From Capsicum annuum (Eukaryota > Streptophyta > Magnoliopsida > Solanales > Solanaceae): DNA of 64,000 nucleotides. Shown piece after piece: positions 9,882-19,934 of this stretch. The notes beneath the pieces are model-generated. The model saw nothing but the letters and a program-made list of their open reading frames with translations. It did not search any database and was not told where the DNA came from. Where the stretch lies: assembly GCF_002878395.1 (NCBI RefSeq), contig NC_061115.1:156097941-156161940 (forward strand), read 5' to 3'. Each line of letters begins with the position of its first letter. Positions within the stretch are counted from its first letter, which is position 1. The position numbers and the translations under genes are program-made.

Positions 9882-9996
9882 ACAAGAATTAGTGTCATAG
9901 CCTAAAAGGATAAAAAGGCTAAAAGGCTAAAAGAATTAGTGCTATAGCCTTAAAAAGTCAAAAAGGCTAAAAAAAGGCTAAAAATTAATACAACAA
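9882..9996 (-). promoter_or_regulatory. Repeat cluster upstream of viral TATA
   Basis: About 70-190 bp upstream of the TATA box, a 'gaattagtg(t/c)(c/t)atagcct' block occurs twice (about 9886-9905 and 9930-9950). The motif 'aaaaggcta' and close variants recur at least four times between 9905 and 9990. This is the position of the enhancer in caulimovirid promoters. No TGACG-type as-1 element was seen. Function is inferred from position only. Confidence 0.5.
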
Positions 9997-10127
9997 TTTT
10001 ACGTAAAATTTAATATCTTGTCTTCCATTATTGCTCCGTTGATATCTTCTTGTTGTCGTATCTGCTGTTTTTCCATGTCTCCATTATTGCTTCTTATCTT
10101 ATCTTCCAGCTGGAATGCTTATTTTCT

Positions 10128-11376
10128 TGATTCTTTTATTCTAGGTGGACTTCTGGGATAATATTATCTTCTCCATTACATCTTGAACATTGATGGTCTG
10201 GATATTTATGTCCAATTATCTTGAAATATCTTGTCAATAATCCGTCTGAAATAAATTCTTTCTTAATTGCTCTTGCAGTAGATTATTTTTCTGAGTTAAG
10301 TAATGTCATTATTCATTGCCTAACATCTTCCATATCTGCTTGTTGTAGTTCTTTTGAATTTGAATAAATCATCTGATGGTCTCTTAAATAATATCTTCAT
10401 ATTGGGTTTCCATTGGTATAATTATTTGCTAATTCTTGAATAATTGTAGCTAGTCCAATGAGTCGTTTATTTGCGTAGAAATCAGGTATCTCAATTCTGG
10501 GTATCTCTGGCTTCTACGTAATATCTTCCAGTATAATCATATCTCCGGTTAATCCTATTTTCACAACTTGTATAACTGGTTTTATTTCGTCGTATAATAT
10601 CTCTGCTGGTGCAGTATAACACTATATATAAAATAGATTTCCTTTTGTTATCCTTTTATAGGTGGTGAATATTTTATGTAATTCTTCCATAGCTGTTAAT
10701 TCTTCTCCGTCTTGGGTGTATATGGTATTTAATAATCCATAGTCAAAACAAGTTTTCACTCGGCTTGGGTTGGTTTTGGGTAGTGCAATTAGCTTGTTGT
10801 AACCTTGTAATTTTTGGGTTATATAATTTGTGTTTGGTTCTTTGATATTTGTAGCTCTTGGGTTAAGGTTTAGGAAAGTTTGTACACTATAGATATTTTC
10901 TATGTATTTTTGGGCTGTATAGATGTAAACTTTTTTATCTTGGTTCAGACTATCTCCGTATGTGGTAATTTATGGGGGTATGAACAAGGGGTCTTTTTGT
11001 GTTTTTGGTATAAATGGTTTTTTAAATATCTTATTCATATTCATGTTCTGATATCTTTGTGTACTAACTCCTCTGCTTGTACCTGCAGAAGTAGATTGAT
11101 AAACGTTATGGGTTTTATGGAGTGTCCCATCGTCTCCTTCTAGCTCTGGAACTTTATGTCTTCCGATCGACATAGCTCTGCACACCGCTGAGTTAGCTGA
11201 TTTGTAGCTATAGACTTCAGTTTATCTTCATTAATCTTTAGCTTTTCTATCTCATTACCCATACTGTCCACTTTCATTGAAAGCGTAGTTAGGGTGTTGA
11301 GTATTTTTTCTAGAGTATCCTCTTCTATTATATCAGTCTGTGTAGCTTTGTCTTGATATGTAATCTGCAATAACAT
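10128..11376 (-). pseudogene. TAV-like translational transactivator of the EPRV, broken
   Basis: The last large gene of the unit. The frame starts at 11376 ('MLLQITYQDKATQTDI'), overlapping the 3' end of Pol by 44 nt, and encodes a leading coiled-coil stretch. It shifts frame around 11140-11185 and continues through the conserved mini-TAV region at about 10840-10560 ('FDYGLLNTIYTQDGEEL' is recognisable near 10750). The C-terminus has a Cys/His cluster, 'HQCSRCNGE' (about 10167-10195). In caulimoviruses this protein allows reinitiation on the polycistronic RNA and forms inclusion bodies. Several stops and frameshifts disable it. Confidence 0.75.
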
Positions 11377-13263
11377 TTTTGTTAGTACTAATTACTTCAA
11401 TTATAAATGTGAAATTTAATATATTCAAGACTAGTCTTCGAATCTCTTTTGTTGTAACTGAATTTTGTATTTTCTTTGTTAACCACCAGCGTACCTGTGT
11501 ATTATCTGTTCGTACAATAAATTTGTTATATACAATATATGGCTCAAATGTTAACAAACATTTATATAATGAACATAATTCTTTCCTATTTATTTTTCAT
11601 TTTATTTCTGTTTCATTGAACGTACCTGAGTAGTATCTACAATGGTAATCTAATTTTTCTACGTCATATCGATATTTAAGTACTCCTCTATAACTACATT
11701 CACTAGCATCTGCTTCTACTATATATATAAATTTTCTATTTTCATCTAGAAATTGTAATTTTGATAATTCTTTACAAAGTAATTTTATTTTTTGAACTTA
11801 TTTTTTATCTTCTTTATTATAGTTATATTCTACATTTTTTTTAATTTTTTCTGTAGTGGTTTTAAAGTTTCTGCTAATTTTGGAATATATTTCCTTACTT
11901 GATTTACTAATCCTAAAAATGATTGTAATTTTTTTTTGTATCTAATTCTTCTTTCGAATTTATTATTTTTGTACTATATTTTGTTGCATTTTTACTCCAC
12001 TCTTATCTATTTGTATTCCTAAAAATTCTATCTGATTTTTCATAATTTCAGCTTTTTTTTTGCTTAGACTTATTCCCGATTTTTCTATTATATCTGTAAA
12101 CTGTCCTAATAATTTTAAATGTTCTTCTTTAGTTTTTGTATTTAATAATATATCATTTATGTATACTATACAATTAGATAATTGTTTAAAATAACTATTC
12201 ATAAAATGTTGATATCTACCTGATGCATTTTTATATCCAAATGGTAATACGTTCCATTCATAAAATCCTTATGGTACCGTAAATGCGGTTAATTCTTTAG
12301 ATTCTTCTTCTAACTTTAAATGGTAAAATCCTGATTTACAATCGAATTTGCTAAAATAATTATATCCCTGTATTTGCCTTCTTTTTAATATCTTATTTGA
12401 CATTGGATAATTATATGTCATAGTTTTTGCATTTAAATTTCTATAGTCAATAACTATTCTACTTTTTCCTCTTTTTTGTTTACTATGTTTATTTACTATA
12501 AATGCTGGACTATTATGTTTACTATTGCTTTTTTGTATATATTGTTTTTCTAATAATTCATCTATATGCATTTTAAATTCTTTTAAATCGTCAAAATTAT
12601 ATGTTAATGGTTTCTGGGTTATTATGCTATTTTTATCTATTAATTCAATTTTTATAGTAGTTTTATATTTTCCCATCCTTTTAATGGATCTTCACTGTAT
12701 AATTGTTCTAATTTTTTCTTTATTATTTCTATCTTATTTATTGAAAATATAGTTATTTCTGTTTTATTTATCGAAAATACAACTAGTTCTATTGTATCTT
12801 CAGTATTTTTTATATTTTCTAAATTTTGTGTAATTTTTTCACTTCCTTTTATCCAATCAGTTTTCTTTCTTATTTTATTATTAACTCTTTTTGCTCTCAC
12901 TTTCTGTTTACATGGTGTTGTAAACCACCAGTCTGTTCTAGTTATTATATGTGGGTATAATTTATCTAAAAACAACATTCCTAAAAGTATATCTTTTGAT
13001 GTTAGTTCATAATTATAAATTTCTTCTATTGTTAATATCTTATCCCATACTTGTATTCTTACATTCCTAGCTTTATAAGTAATTAAGCTTCCTTCATTAT
13101 TAAATCCTTTAACTATTATTGGTGTTTTTAATTTATCCCATTTACTTTCTGGTAAGCAATTATATCTACATAAATTAGCTTCTGCTCCTGTATCTATCAT
13201 AGACGTATAATATCTACTGTAATATCCTTCTACTACTATCTTCATTAATACATATATTTTCAT
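11333..13263 (-). pseudogene. EPRV polymerase (protease, RT, RNase H), broken
   Basis: The protease starts at 13263 with an intact active-site motif 'DTGAEANL' (about 13184-13207) and an 'ILLGMLFLD' strand near 12975. A frameshift in 12652-12676 leads to RT: 'SPAFIVNKHSKQKRGKSRIV' palm entry, 'FDCKSGFYHL', then a TAA at 12271-12269, then 'GFYEWNVLPFGYKNA'. The catalytic box reads YIND (about 12151-12165), with the first of the two catalytic aspartates replaced by Asn. Frame changes follow below 11963. RNase H remnants end at 11333, including 'VRTDNTQVRWWL' and 'NVIADYISR'. In the family this protein matures the polyprotein and copies the genomic RNA. Here it is inactive. Confidence 0.92.
12652..13263 (-). 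pseudogene. Pol N-terminal segment with retropepsin
   Basis: A 203-codon open segment beginning one base after the MP stop (TAAAATG junction). DTG active site at residues 24-26 with the flanking hydrophobic pattern of viral aspartic proteases, and the second half motif 'DILLGMLFLDKLYPH' at about residues 90-105. The open frame then drifts into Ile/Lys-rich linker and ends at a frameshift before RT. Confidence 0.85.
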
Positions 13264-13264
13264 T

Positions 13265-14497
13265 TTATGTTAAGGCTCTTCTTAAGAATAATTTCTCTCT
13301 GTTATATGTTAAGGTTAATTGTGTATGTTCTATATTATATGGTTTTACTTGTTCTAACCATTTTATTCCTAATATTATATCTGTCTTTTGCATTTCTTCC
13401 TTTACTTCAAATTCTATTTTTATCTTTCTAATTCCTATTATTATTTCCTTTTCTGCTATATTTTTACTATTTATTAAACTTCTTGGTAGATCTGAGCACA
13501 TATCATTATCAGTTTTTATTTCTTTATTTTTTACAAGATATTTTGCTATATAATTTTCTTCTTGTCCTGTATTCAAGAGTATTAAATATTCTTTTTCATT
13601 TATTTTTCCTGTTATATAATATTGGTTTAAATTACTAGTTGAATTTATTTCATAACTTGTCCTTTTTGATGAGCTTGATGATTCTGTTTTTTCATCAGCT
13701 ATTCTTTTCGTTGTACTTATTCTATCATTTACTATTTCTAAATTTTCTTCTATATCTATGTCTCTATAGCTATAATCATTATAATCTATTGTTTTTAAAA
13801 TTTGTTCGAATGGACATTCTATTTGTATTTTGTTAATCTTATTTTTTCCTGTTATTTTATGTTTTGTTGTTAATACATATAAATTTTTGCATTTTGCTGT
13901 AAATATTTTACTTCCTGGGGTTAATTCTATTCCTGATATTTTCCAATATAATACTAGTGATTTATCTATATTTTTATCTGTTACCGCTACTGAATAATTT
14001 GCACTTATTATAAATTTGAATTTTTGGTATATTAGATTTCTTTTTACGGCAGTTATTATGCTTTTTTCTATAGGTTTTATAATTCTATCATCTGCTAAAT
14101 ATAATTCTATTGGTGTATCTATTCCTTCTCTAAAATATGCTTTTATTAATATCTCTGTACCTCCAAGGTGTACATATTTTACTGGGTCTCCTTTACTTTT
14201 TATATCATTTATCTCTTTATTAATTATTCTTTTTGTTACTAGTGGTATACTAGCTTTGCCTTTTGCATATCTACAGTCTATTACATGTTTCTTTTGGCAT
14301 ACTACATAATATTCGTCTTTTTTCCTAGTAAACATATTTTTTATTGTTGGTATTTTAAATATTTTTTCTACACTTAAGTCTAATTCTTTTCCTTTTATTT
14401 CATCAAATATGTTACTGTCAAATATTATTTTTTGTTCTGTTCCTTCATCATTTAGATATTCTTCCTTTGTTATTATTTTTATATCTTTTTCAGTCAT
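13265..14497 (-). CDS. EPRV movement protein with retropepsin-like C-terminal domain
   Basis: A fully open 410-codon frame. Residues about 15-250 carry the 30K-superfamily movement protein arrangement: 'KEINDIKSKGDPVKYVHLGG' near residues 92-111 and beta-strands including 'ILIKAYFREGID'. This family makes tubules or modifies plasmodesmata for cell-to-cell spread. Residues about 288-405 look like a second aspartic-protease fold ('YLILLNTGQEENYI', then 'DIILGIKWLEQV'). Asn stands where the catalytic Asp is expected, so it is probably inactive. The start lies 4 nt after the CP stop and the end 1 nt before the Pol start. This is the only large viral ORF here without a break. Confidence 0.8.
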   Translation of the reverse strand: MTEKDIKIITKEEYLNDEGTEQKIIFDSNIFDEIKGKELDLSVEKIFKIPTIKNMFTRKKDEYYVVCQKKHVIDCRYAKGKASIPLVTKRIINKEINDIKSKGDPVKYVHLGGTEILIKAYFREGIDTPIELYLADDRIIKPIEKSIITAVKRNLIYQKFKFIISANYSVAVTDKNIDKSLVLYWKISGIELTPGSKIFTAKCKNLYVLTTKHKITGKNKINKIQIECPFEQILKTIDYNDYSYRDIDIEENLEIVNDRISTTKRIADEKTESSSSSKRTSYEINSTSNLNQYYITGKINEKEYLILLNTGQEENYIAKYLVKNKEIKTDNDMCSDLPRSLINSKNIAEKEIIIGIRKIKIEFEVKEEMQKTDIILGIKWLEQVKPYNIEHTQLTLTYNREKLFLRRALT

Positions 14498-14501
14498 TTG
14501 A

Positions 14502-16255
14502 TTAATCTATTTCGCTATCTATTTCATTATCTGTTTCATTTTCTAAAATTTCATATATACTATCGTCACTTTCTAATTCATAATATATATAATCTATCTG
14601 CATATATTCTGTATTATCTATTTTTATTTCTGATATTTGTTTATTTTTCGGATTTTTAGGTAATTTACAATCTCTAGATAAATGTCCTAATTTTCCACAA
14701 TTATAACAAGTACATTCTTTTATAGATTTCTTTTTTCTATATGGTCTTTTGTATTTATAATCTTTTACATAATATCTTTTTCTTGGTTTCTTGTATTTAT
14801 ATTTTGATTTTTTATATTTTTTATATTTCTTATATTTCTTATGTCTTTTTATTTTCTTATAATATCTTTCTTCACATCCGAATTAGGGTGCTATTTTATT
14901 TTTGCAACATGCTAAATTTCTTATCAATATTTTTTCCATTTTTAATTCTTCTCTATATTTTTTACATAAGTTTCTATACCATTGTTGTAAAAATTTTATT
15001 CTTGCTCCTAAAGTATCTACTATTTTTGCTTCTTCCCAATTCTTTATTATCTTTGAACTAAATGGTTCGGGTAATTTATTGAAATATAATTTTCTTATTT
15101 CTTTACTTTCTTCTATATTATATGCTCCTTTATAATAATATTCTTTAAATGCACAAGTATATTCATCTATATAACACATATTACATATTGCTACTTTTAA
15201 CATTAAATTCCTATTTGTATCTTTTTCTTCATCTTGTTCTTCTGCTATTGTTGTCATACTACCAAATTCATCTTTTATAGCTGTTTCATATTTTTTTAAT
15301 AATTCTATAGGTTTTAGTTTAGTTGTGGTTGATGATGTTCCTTCTATAGGTTTATTAGTTCTTAATAACTTCTTGCTATTTTCAGTTAAATTTGAAAACC
15401 ATAATTTCACTGTTCCTATCAGTGTTCTTTCTATATATTTTGGTGCATCTGTTATGTTTATATTATTATCTAATAATTGTTTTGTCATATATCCTATCCA
15501 TAATTGTATTGTTTTTTCTGTATCTATTACACAGTCTAAGTCTAAAAAGTTATAATTTTTATTAACTATTTGTTTTGGTGTCCATTTGTCATATTCATTA
15601 TATCTTTTAAACTTATTCTTATAATATGTAGGTTTTCTTATTTCTGATGTTCTAGGTATTATATTTTCATCTTCTTTTTTATCAAGAGTATTTATTTCTG
15701 TGTTGATATTTTCTAAGTTTTCTTCATTAATTATTTCTTGTTTTTCATTGATTTCTAATTTTTTTGTATTTGTTAATATTTCTGTATATGTTTCACTATC
15801 TTCTGAATCATAATTATCTGTCTCTTCAACATCTATATTATTTATTTCTAATTTTTCTTTAAATTGATTTATCTCGTTCAGTAATTTTTGTTCTTTAGCT
15901 TTTTCTTCCTTTTCTTTTTGTCTTTGTTTATACAAATCTTTTAACATTTGTAGTTCTTTTTCTAATTCAGCAATCCTACTATTTTTAGTTTCTTCTATTT
16001 ATCGTATTTCTTCTGTAGTTTGTTGTTTAATTTTTTCTATTTCCTTTTTCCTATCTATATCTTCATTTTCTCTTTCTATTCTTACCATTGCTATCAATTT
16101 ATCTTCTAATTTTAATTCTTCTTTTTCTAACATTAGATATAAATGTTCACCTATTTTCTTATATCTTCTTTCTAGATTAGAAAATACTATTTTTATTTTT
16201 AATCATTCGTGATTTTCATATATTTTTCATCTATTATAAATTCTTCTTTGTTCAT
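14502..16255 (-). pseudogene. EPRV coat protein with CCHC finger, broken
   Basis: Starts at 16255 (TAAAATG junction with the preceding ORF). A TAA at codon 19 (16201-16199), a frameshift between there and 16001, and a TAA at 16001-15999 precede the long open part 15947-14886. That part has an acidic Glu/Asn-rich N-terminus with coiled-coil character. Its capsid core contains 'TIQLWIGYMTKQLLDNNI' and 'LIGTVKLWFSNLTENSKK' blocks. A TAA at 14885-14883 interrupts, then the same frame runs through a Lys/Tyr-rich basic tract into a zinc knuckle (14708-14667) and an acidic tail, ending at 14504-14502. Basic tract plus knuckle is the nucleic-acid-binding end of caulimovirid coat proteins. Confidence 0.87.
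14667..14708 (-). other. CCHC zinc knuckle of the coat protein
   Basis: 'CYNCGKLGHLSRDC' on the viral strand has exact C-x2-C-x4-H-x4-C spacing. It lies in frame with the upstream coat protein core once the nonsense codon at 14885-14883 is ignored. Confidence 0.95.
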
Positions 16256-16256
16256 T

Positions 16257-16466
16257 TTATTGTGAATAGTTCATATTGATATATATATATTCAAAACTAT
16301 CTATTTGTGATTTTAATTTTGATATTTCATCTTTTTGTGTATTTATTGAGTTTTCACTAACTCCGGCAAATATATTATAATGTAGTCTTTCTATTCTTAT
16401 TTTTAATTCTTTACGTTTTTCAGAAATAATTTGTTTTAATTCTTTGTATTTTTGTACTTTATTCAT
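16257..16466 (-). CDS. EPRV small ORF B, coiled-coil protein
   Basis: A 69-codon intact frame on the viral strand, starting 'MNKVQKYKELKQI'. It is rich in Lys, Glu and Ile with heptad-like spacing, probably a helical coiled coil. Its start overlaps the stop of ORF A by 8 nt, and its TAA is one base before the coat protein ATG. In related viruses small ORFs in this position encode virion-associated or vector-related helical proteins. That assignment is inference from position and composition. Confidence 0.55.
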   Translation of the reverse strand: MNKVQKYKELKQIISEKRKELKIRIERLHYNIFAGVSENSINTQKDEISKLKSQIDSFEYIYINMNYSQ

Positions 16467-16719
16467 TTAAACCATATTTATAATATCTTGGTGGATATCT
16501 AAATCTAATTTTATCATAATTAGGTGGTATGTGTCTCATTCTTCTAGATTTTAAATGGATTATTAATTTTGCTTCAATACTAGATATTAAGGTAATTAGG
16601 TAGGCTAATCTTTATGAGTTTTCTTTTGTTTTATTTAGACTTATATATTCTGTATAATTACTAATTAATGATTCTTGTATTTTTCTAAAAGTTTCTCTGT
16701 TTTTAAATGGTCTTCTCAT
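16459..16719 (-). pseudogene. EPRV small ORF A, one nonsense codon
   Basis: Starts at 16719 ('MRRPFKNRETFRKIQ'), about 75 nt downstream of the primer site. It is interrupted by TAA at 16614-16612 and then continues in the same frame to a basic, Arg/Tyr-rich end ('RFRYPPRYYKYGLNE') at 16459. It overlaps ORF B. The product is small, basic and unknown. The remaining reading frame and the overlap suggest a genuine viral gene. Confidence 0.5.
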
Positions 16720-16793
16720 AATTAATTCAATCCAATCTAAATTCAAACATAAATTCAAACATTTGTACCATTGCTGTATTTTTTAAATAACTG

Positions 16794-16806
16794 GGCTCTG
16801 ATACCA
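16794..16806 (-). promoter_or_regulatory. EPRV primer-binding site (initiator Met-tRNA)
   Basis: The viral strand reads TGGTATCAGAGCC, complementary to the 3' end of plant initiator Met-tRNA, the minus-strand DNA primer of all Caulimoviridae. It lies 3 nt downstream of the leader block that is repeated at 8233-8289. Confidence 0.93.
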
Positions 16807-16808
16807 TT

Positions 16809-16865
16809 TGTAGGGGGGTGTGGATCTATGCGGATAACTAACTTATGTAATAGATTCATTATATC
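16809..16865 (-). repeat. Viral leader end, terminal repeat (right copy)
   Basis: Direct repeat of 8233-8289, located just 5' of the primer site on the viral strand. The viral sequence ends about here, and chromovirus leader sequence follows. Confidence 0.88.
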
Positions 16866-16866
16866 T

Positions 16867-17420
16867 CAGAATTTACCATAAATCCTCAACTCTTGTTCAA
16901 ATACTATACTCCGAGGCTCTAAAAACTAAGAATGTCCTCACAAAATGAAACATAACTAGATATACAATCCATTATTCCTTGTCTCTGAAATCTTATATAC
17001 GATTATATAATAACACAAACAGATACCATGCTATTGATAGTCATCCTATTTTTGACAGGTATCCTTAAGTTGCCCTATCGCAGATAATAGATACAATGGT
17101 AGTAGTAGAGTAGGGTTACTTGTTGGACATATCTTTTTGAAAGCATTGTGTGTCAAAAAGGGCTTCCACATAATGCGGACTTTCAGTATGAACTTCTCCT
17201 CATCAATTAACTTCGTCGAGAAACATCATCTGCACCCACATCAAAATAGTCTAGTTACTTGAGCTCATGCTCACTCGCACAACATGAATATTAAAGAAGG
17301 AAAATTTTTCCTAAAACATCTCATAGCCTCCTGTCCATAAGTGTGGCGCGCTATATACCCATGCACAAGATTCTATGTGATGTGGCTTTTTAGACTCCCT
17401 AGGACTCTATTGGTGCTTAG
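16867..17420 (-). mobile_element. Chromovirus 5' leader, truncated by the EPRV
   Basis: Sequence between the primer site of LTR F and the EPRV. It resembles the corresponding leader of the element at 54171-62200 just after its primer site (shared 'ggaaaat-ttcct' and 'cctaggac' blocks). No gag frame is reached before the viral junction at about 16866. Confidence 0.65.
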
Positions 17421-17432
17421 GCTTTGATACCA
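17421..17432 (-). promoter_or_regulatory. Chromovirus primer-binding site (Met-tRNA)
   Basis: The minus strand reads TGGTATCAAAGC, one mismatch from the Met-tRNA site, 4 nt from the LTR end. The same spacing is seen in the element at 54171-62200. Confidence 0.85.
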
Positions 17433-17436
17433 AGTT

Positions 17437-19934
17437 TGTAACTCCCTGAGAATACACCTCAGACACTACACGGTATTTGCGACCCCTAAGGACCATAAGC
17501 TAACTATGTATGATATCTGCTGTGAGCACTGTACAATAATACTAAAATAATTATGAAATAATAGGCTAAAATGCCATAAGGGTCAAAACATCTAAAATAT
17601 TGATTATGAATAATAACATCTAAATTTGAAATACCGTTTAAAAATCTAGTCTGAAAAGCCTCTAACTAAAACTATCTGAAAGTGGAGTTGATGGGACACT
17701 TCCCCAACTAACTTCATCTATTAAAATACTACTAAGATGAAGTACTTAAATAAACATATATCCTCGATATATGAGGACTCACTGCTAAATCTGCTACTAC
17801 TGGCTGAATCTGGCTAAGCACGATTAGGAACCTGAGGATCCGAACCTATGATATAAAACATCATAGCGTAAGAAATAGGTATGCGATCAGTACGTGGAAA
17901 TGTAATGCTATGCTAAATGAGGTAAGGCTGAATGCATGGGTTCATATACATGAACAATAACTAACTGAATGATATGCAAGAGCTGGATAACATATATGGA
18001 GGATCTGTAACTACTGAGCATACTGTGCATACTATTTTTGAGTATACTAAACTGAATCCTATAACTGATAACTGATAAATAAATATACTGATAATCTGAG
18101 ATCACTGATAATCTAAATTAATGATAACTGAATGACTGTATCTGTCTGTCCTGATTCTAAAGAACTGAATTGAGTTCTATTCTGAAGAATGAGACTGAAA
18201 CTGAAACTGTAGGAGGAAATCATCTAACCAACATGCCCCAATCTGAACTAATAGGGGTCCAATCAGTAATACCAATTAGAAGGGTGCCAGTACCGTTCCT
18301 CGAGTAAAGACAAGCTGAAGAGTAACCCTCTATTGGAAAGTTCCCTAAACGAGAATGGTGGTACCCTCTAATGGAAGGTAGAGCACCTCATCAACCCTCA
18401 ACTGGCAGGTTTGATTTCTCAACCTACGCTAGCTATGGAGTGCTAGAATGAGAGAATTTCTTTTAAGGAAGACACCATCTGTTGGTAGGTAAGCCCTTAT
18501 CCTTGTGTTCACTAGGTGTTGAATCCTACACCCAACTGAAAGACACTGAACTGTTATACTGGACTGAACTAGACTGAATTGATATAGAGTTTATTGAGTT
18601 TTCCTAAGTTCTGTAACTAACTAATATATACTGAGTTCTGTAACTGACTGAGACTACTACTGATAGTGACATGACTGATACTATTCTATCACTGACACTG
18701 TCTCTAGGAAAACAACTAAATTATCGGATATTAAATACCCCAGGAATCGATAGCAGGAAAAGTAAAGCGAAGCATCAACTTGAATAACATAACAATGTTC
18801 ACTTAGGCATAATTCATTCACAGAGACATTTCATCAAACATGTGAAATGCATTAACATGTATATGGATGGGGAATACATGTTAGCATGCTATAATGGCAT
18901 TATTTCATTGTCATAGACAATTTATCAAACAGATGAGAAGCTTACTTGGTTCATTAAATCATAAACACTCAGATTTAACATGGTGACAACAATCAACTTG
19001 TAAATTTAAGGGTTTATCATGAATATCATGTAATTCAACCCATACTAGAATCAATTCTTGGAACTTGTAATCTAAATCATGGATTAAAACACAAACAACA
19101 TCATGAACATGAATTCAATCTAATTTAAACATGGAAATCATAAATCATAAATCTTGTATTTAAAAAAAAGATTTTTGGACTCCATGGAAGGTAAGGATCC
19201 ACGGATGAACATCTAACATATCTTTATTCGTGAGATTCTTGAAGTTCTTGGAGAGATTCTCGGGATTGACCTTGATTCTTGAGAGCTAGGTTTTATTTTC
19301 TTGAGAGAGAAATACCTTTTGATTTTGGGGGAAAGTGAATAATGAAGGATTTAAACATTTTTAGGGCTTAAATTCCACATCTAGGCGGAATAAAATCAAG
19401 GAAAAAGACTAATTTAACCCTTGGCGCAACTTAAATTTTTTGTGAAATTTTCCCGATCTGGACCCTTAGCGCGATGCGGCGCTATCGCGCCATGTCACTG
19501 GAAAATGACAAATGGGAAATTACATGGTGGCACGACTCGATGTACCGCGTTGCCACTTTGTTTGTGAACTGGAAGTGTGCCGCGACGCGGTGGAATTGCG
19601 TTGGTATATTGAAAATTGACATATGTGAACTGGGTCTATGGCGCGATGCGCTAATATCACGGAGCAATACTGGAAATTGACAACTTCTATTTTGACGCAC
19701 TCCGCGATGCGCTAGTGGTTTGAATGACGTTGTTTAACGACTACGACTTAAAATCGCCATAACTTCTTACCCGATTGTCGAATTTAGGTGAATTTTATAT
19801 CGTTGTAAAGCTAATTGAATTTCCTACGCAATGACAGGCTCTAATATGAAAATTACTAAGTATTCTAAAAATTTTATTTAGGATAACCCATGTACTGAGT
19901 GTTAATCTAGGCTAGGAGAATACGAGGTATTACA
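17437..19934 (-). mobile_element. Complete 2.5-kb chromovirus LTR, family F (5' LTR)
   Basis: On the minus strand it begins TGTAATACCTCG (19934) and ends GGGAGTTACA (17437), followed by a Met primer site, so it is a 5' LTR of 2498 bp. A GC-rich array of 'gcgatgcg'-type motifs lies at 19463-19718, next to a conserved 'cgccataacttcttaccc' box (about 19754). Partial copies of the same family lie at 1-1277. It interrupts gag-protease sequence continuing at 19935. Its 3' partner is absent from this window. Confidence 0.88.
19463..19718 (-). repeat. CG-rich short-motif array in LTR F
   Basis: Variants of 'gcgcgatgcg' and 'cgcgacgcgg' recur about five times in 250 bp of otherwise AT-rich LTR, several of them palindromic. 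See the finding on comparable arrays in other LTRs. Confidence 0.7.

Larger units (their letters stand above)
7804..16866 (-). mobile_element. Endogenous pararetrovirus (Caulimoviridae, solendovirus-like)
   Basis: A minus-strand viral integrant. Reading from 16806 downward it has a Met-tRNA primer site, two small ORFs, CP with CCHC finger, MP, protease-RT-RNase H, a transactivator-like ORF (TAV), a TATA box, a poly(A) signal and leader ORFs. The leader then reaches the sequence that precedes the primer site again (8233-8289 repeats 16809-16865), so slightly more than one circular genome is present, with a unit length of about 8.58 kb. This is in the Caulimoviridae range (about 7-9 kb). The left end is scrambled: an inverted leader piece (8030-8232) and a second RT piece (7896-8030). 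Replication genes are broken. Assignment to the solendovirus side is from ORF order and remembered family resemblance, not from a search. Confidence 0.92.

Noticed and set aside
13639..15061. Phe/Leu/Tyr-rich plus-strand open frames opposite the viral genes (for example 14016-14309 and 14741-15061)
   Set aside because: Antisense shadows of the Lys/Ile-rich MP and CP frames; the hydrophobic look comes from reading AT-rich coding DNA backwards.
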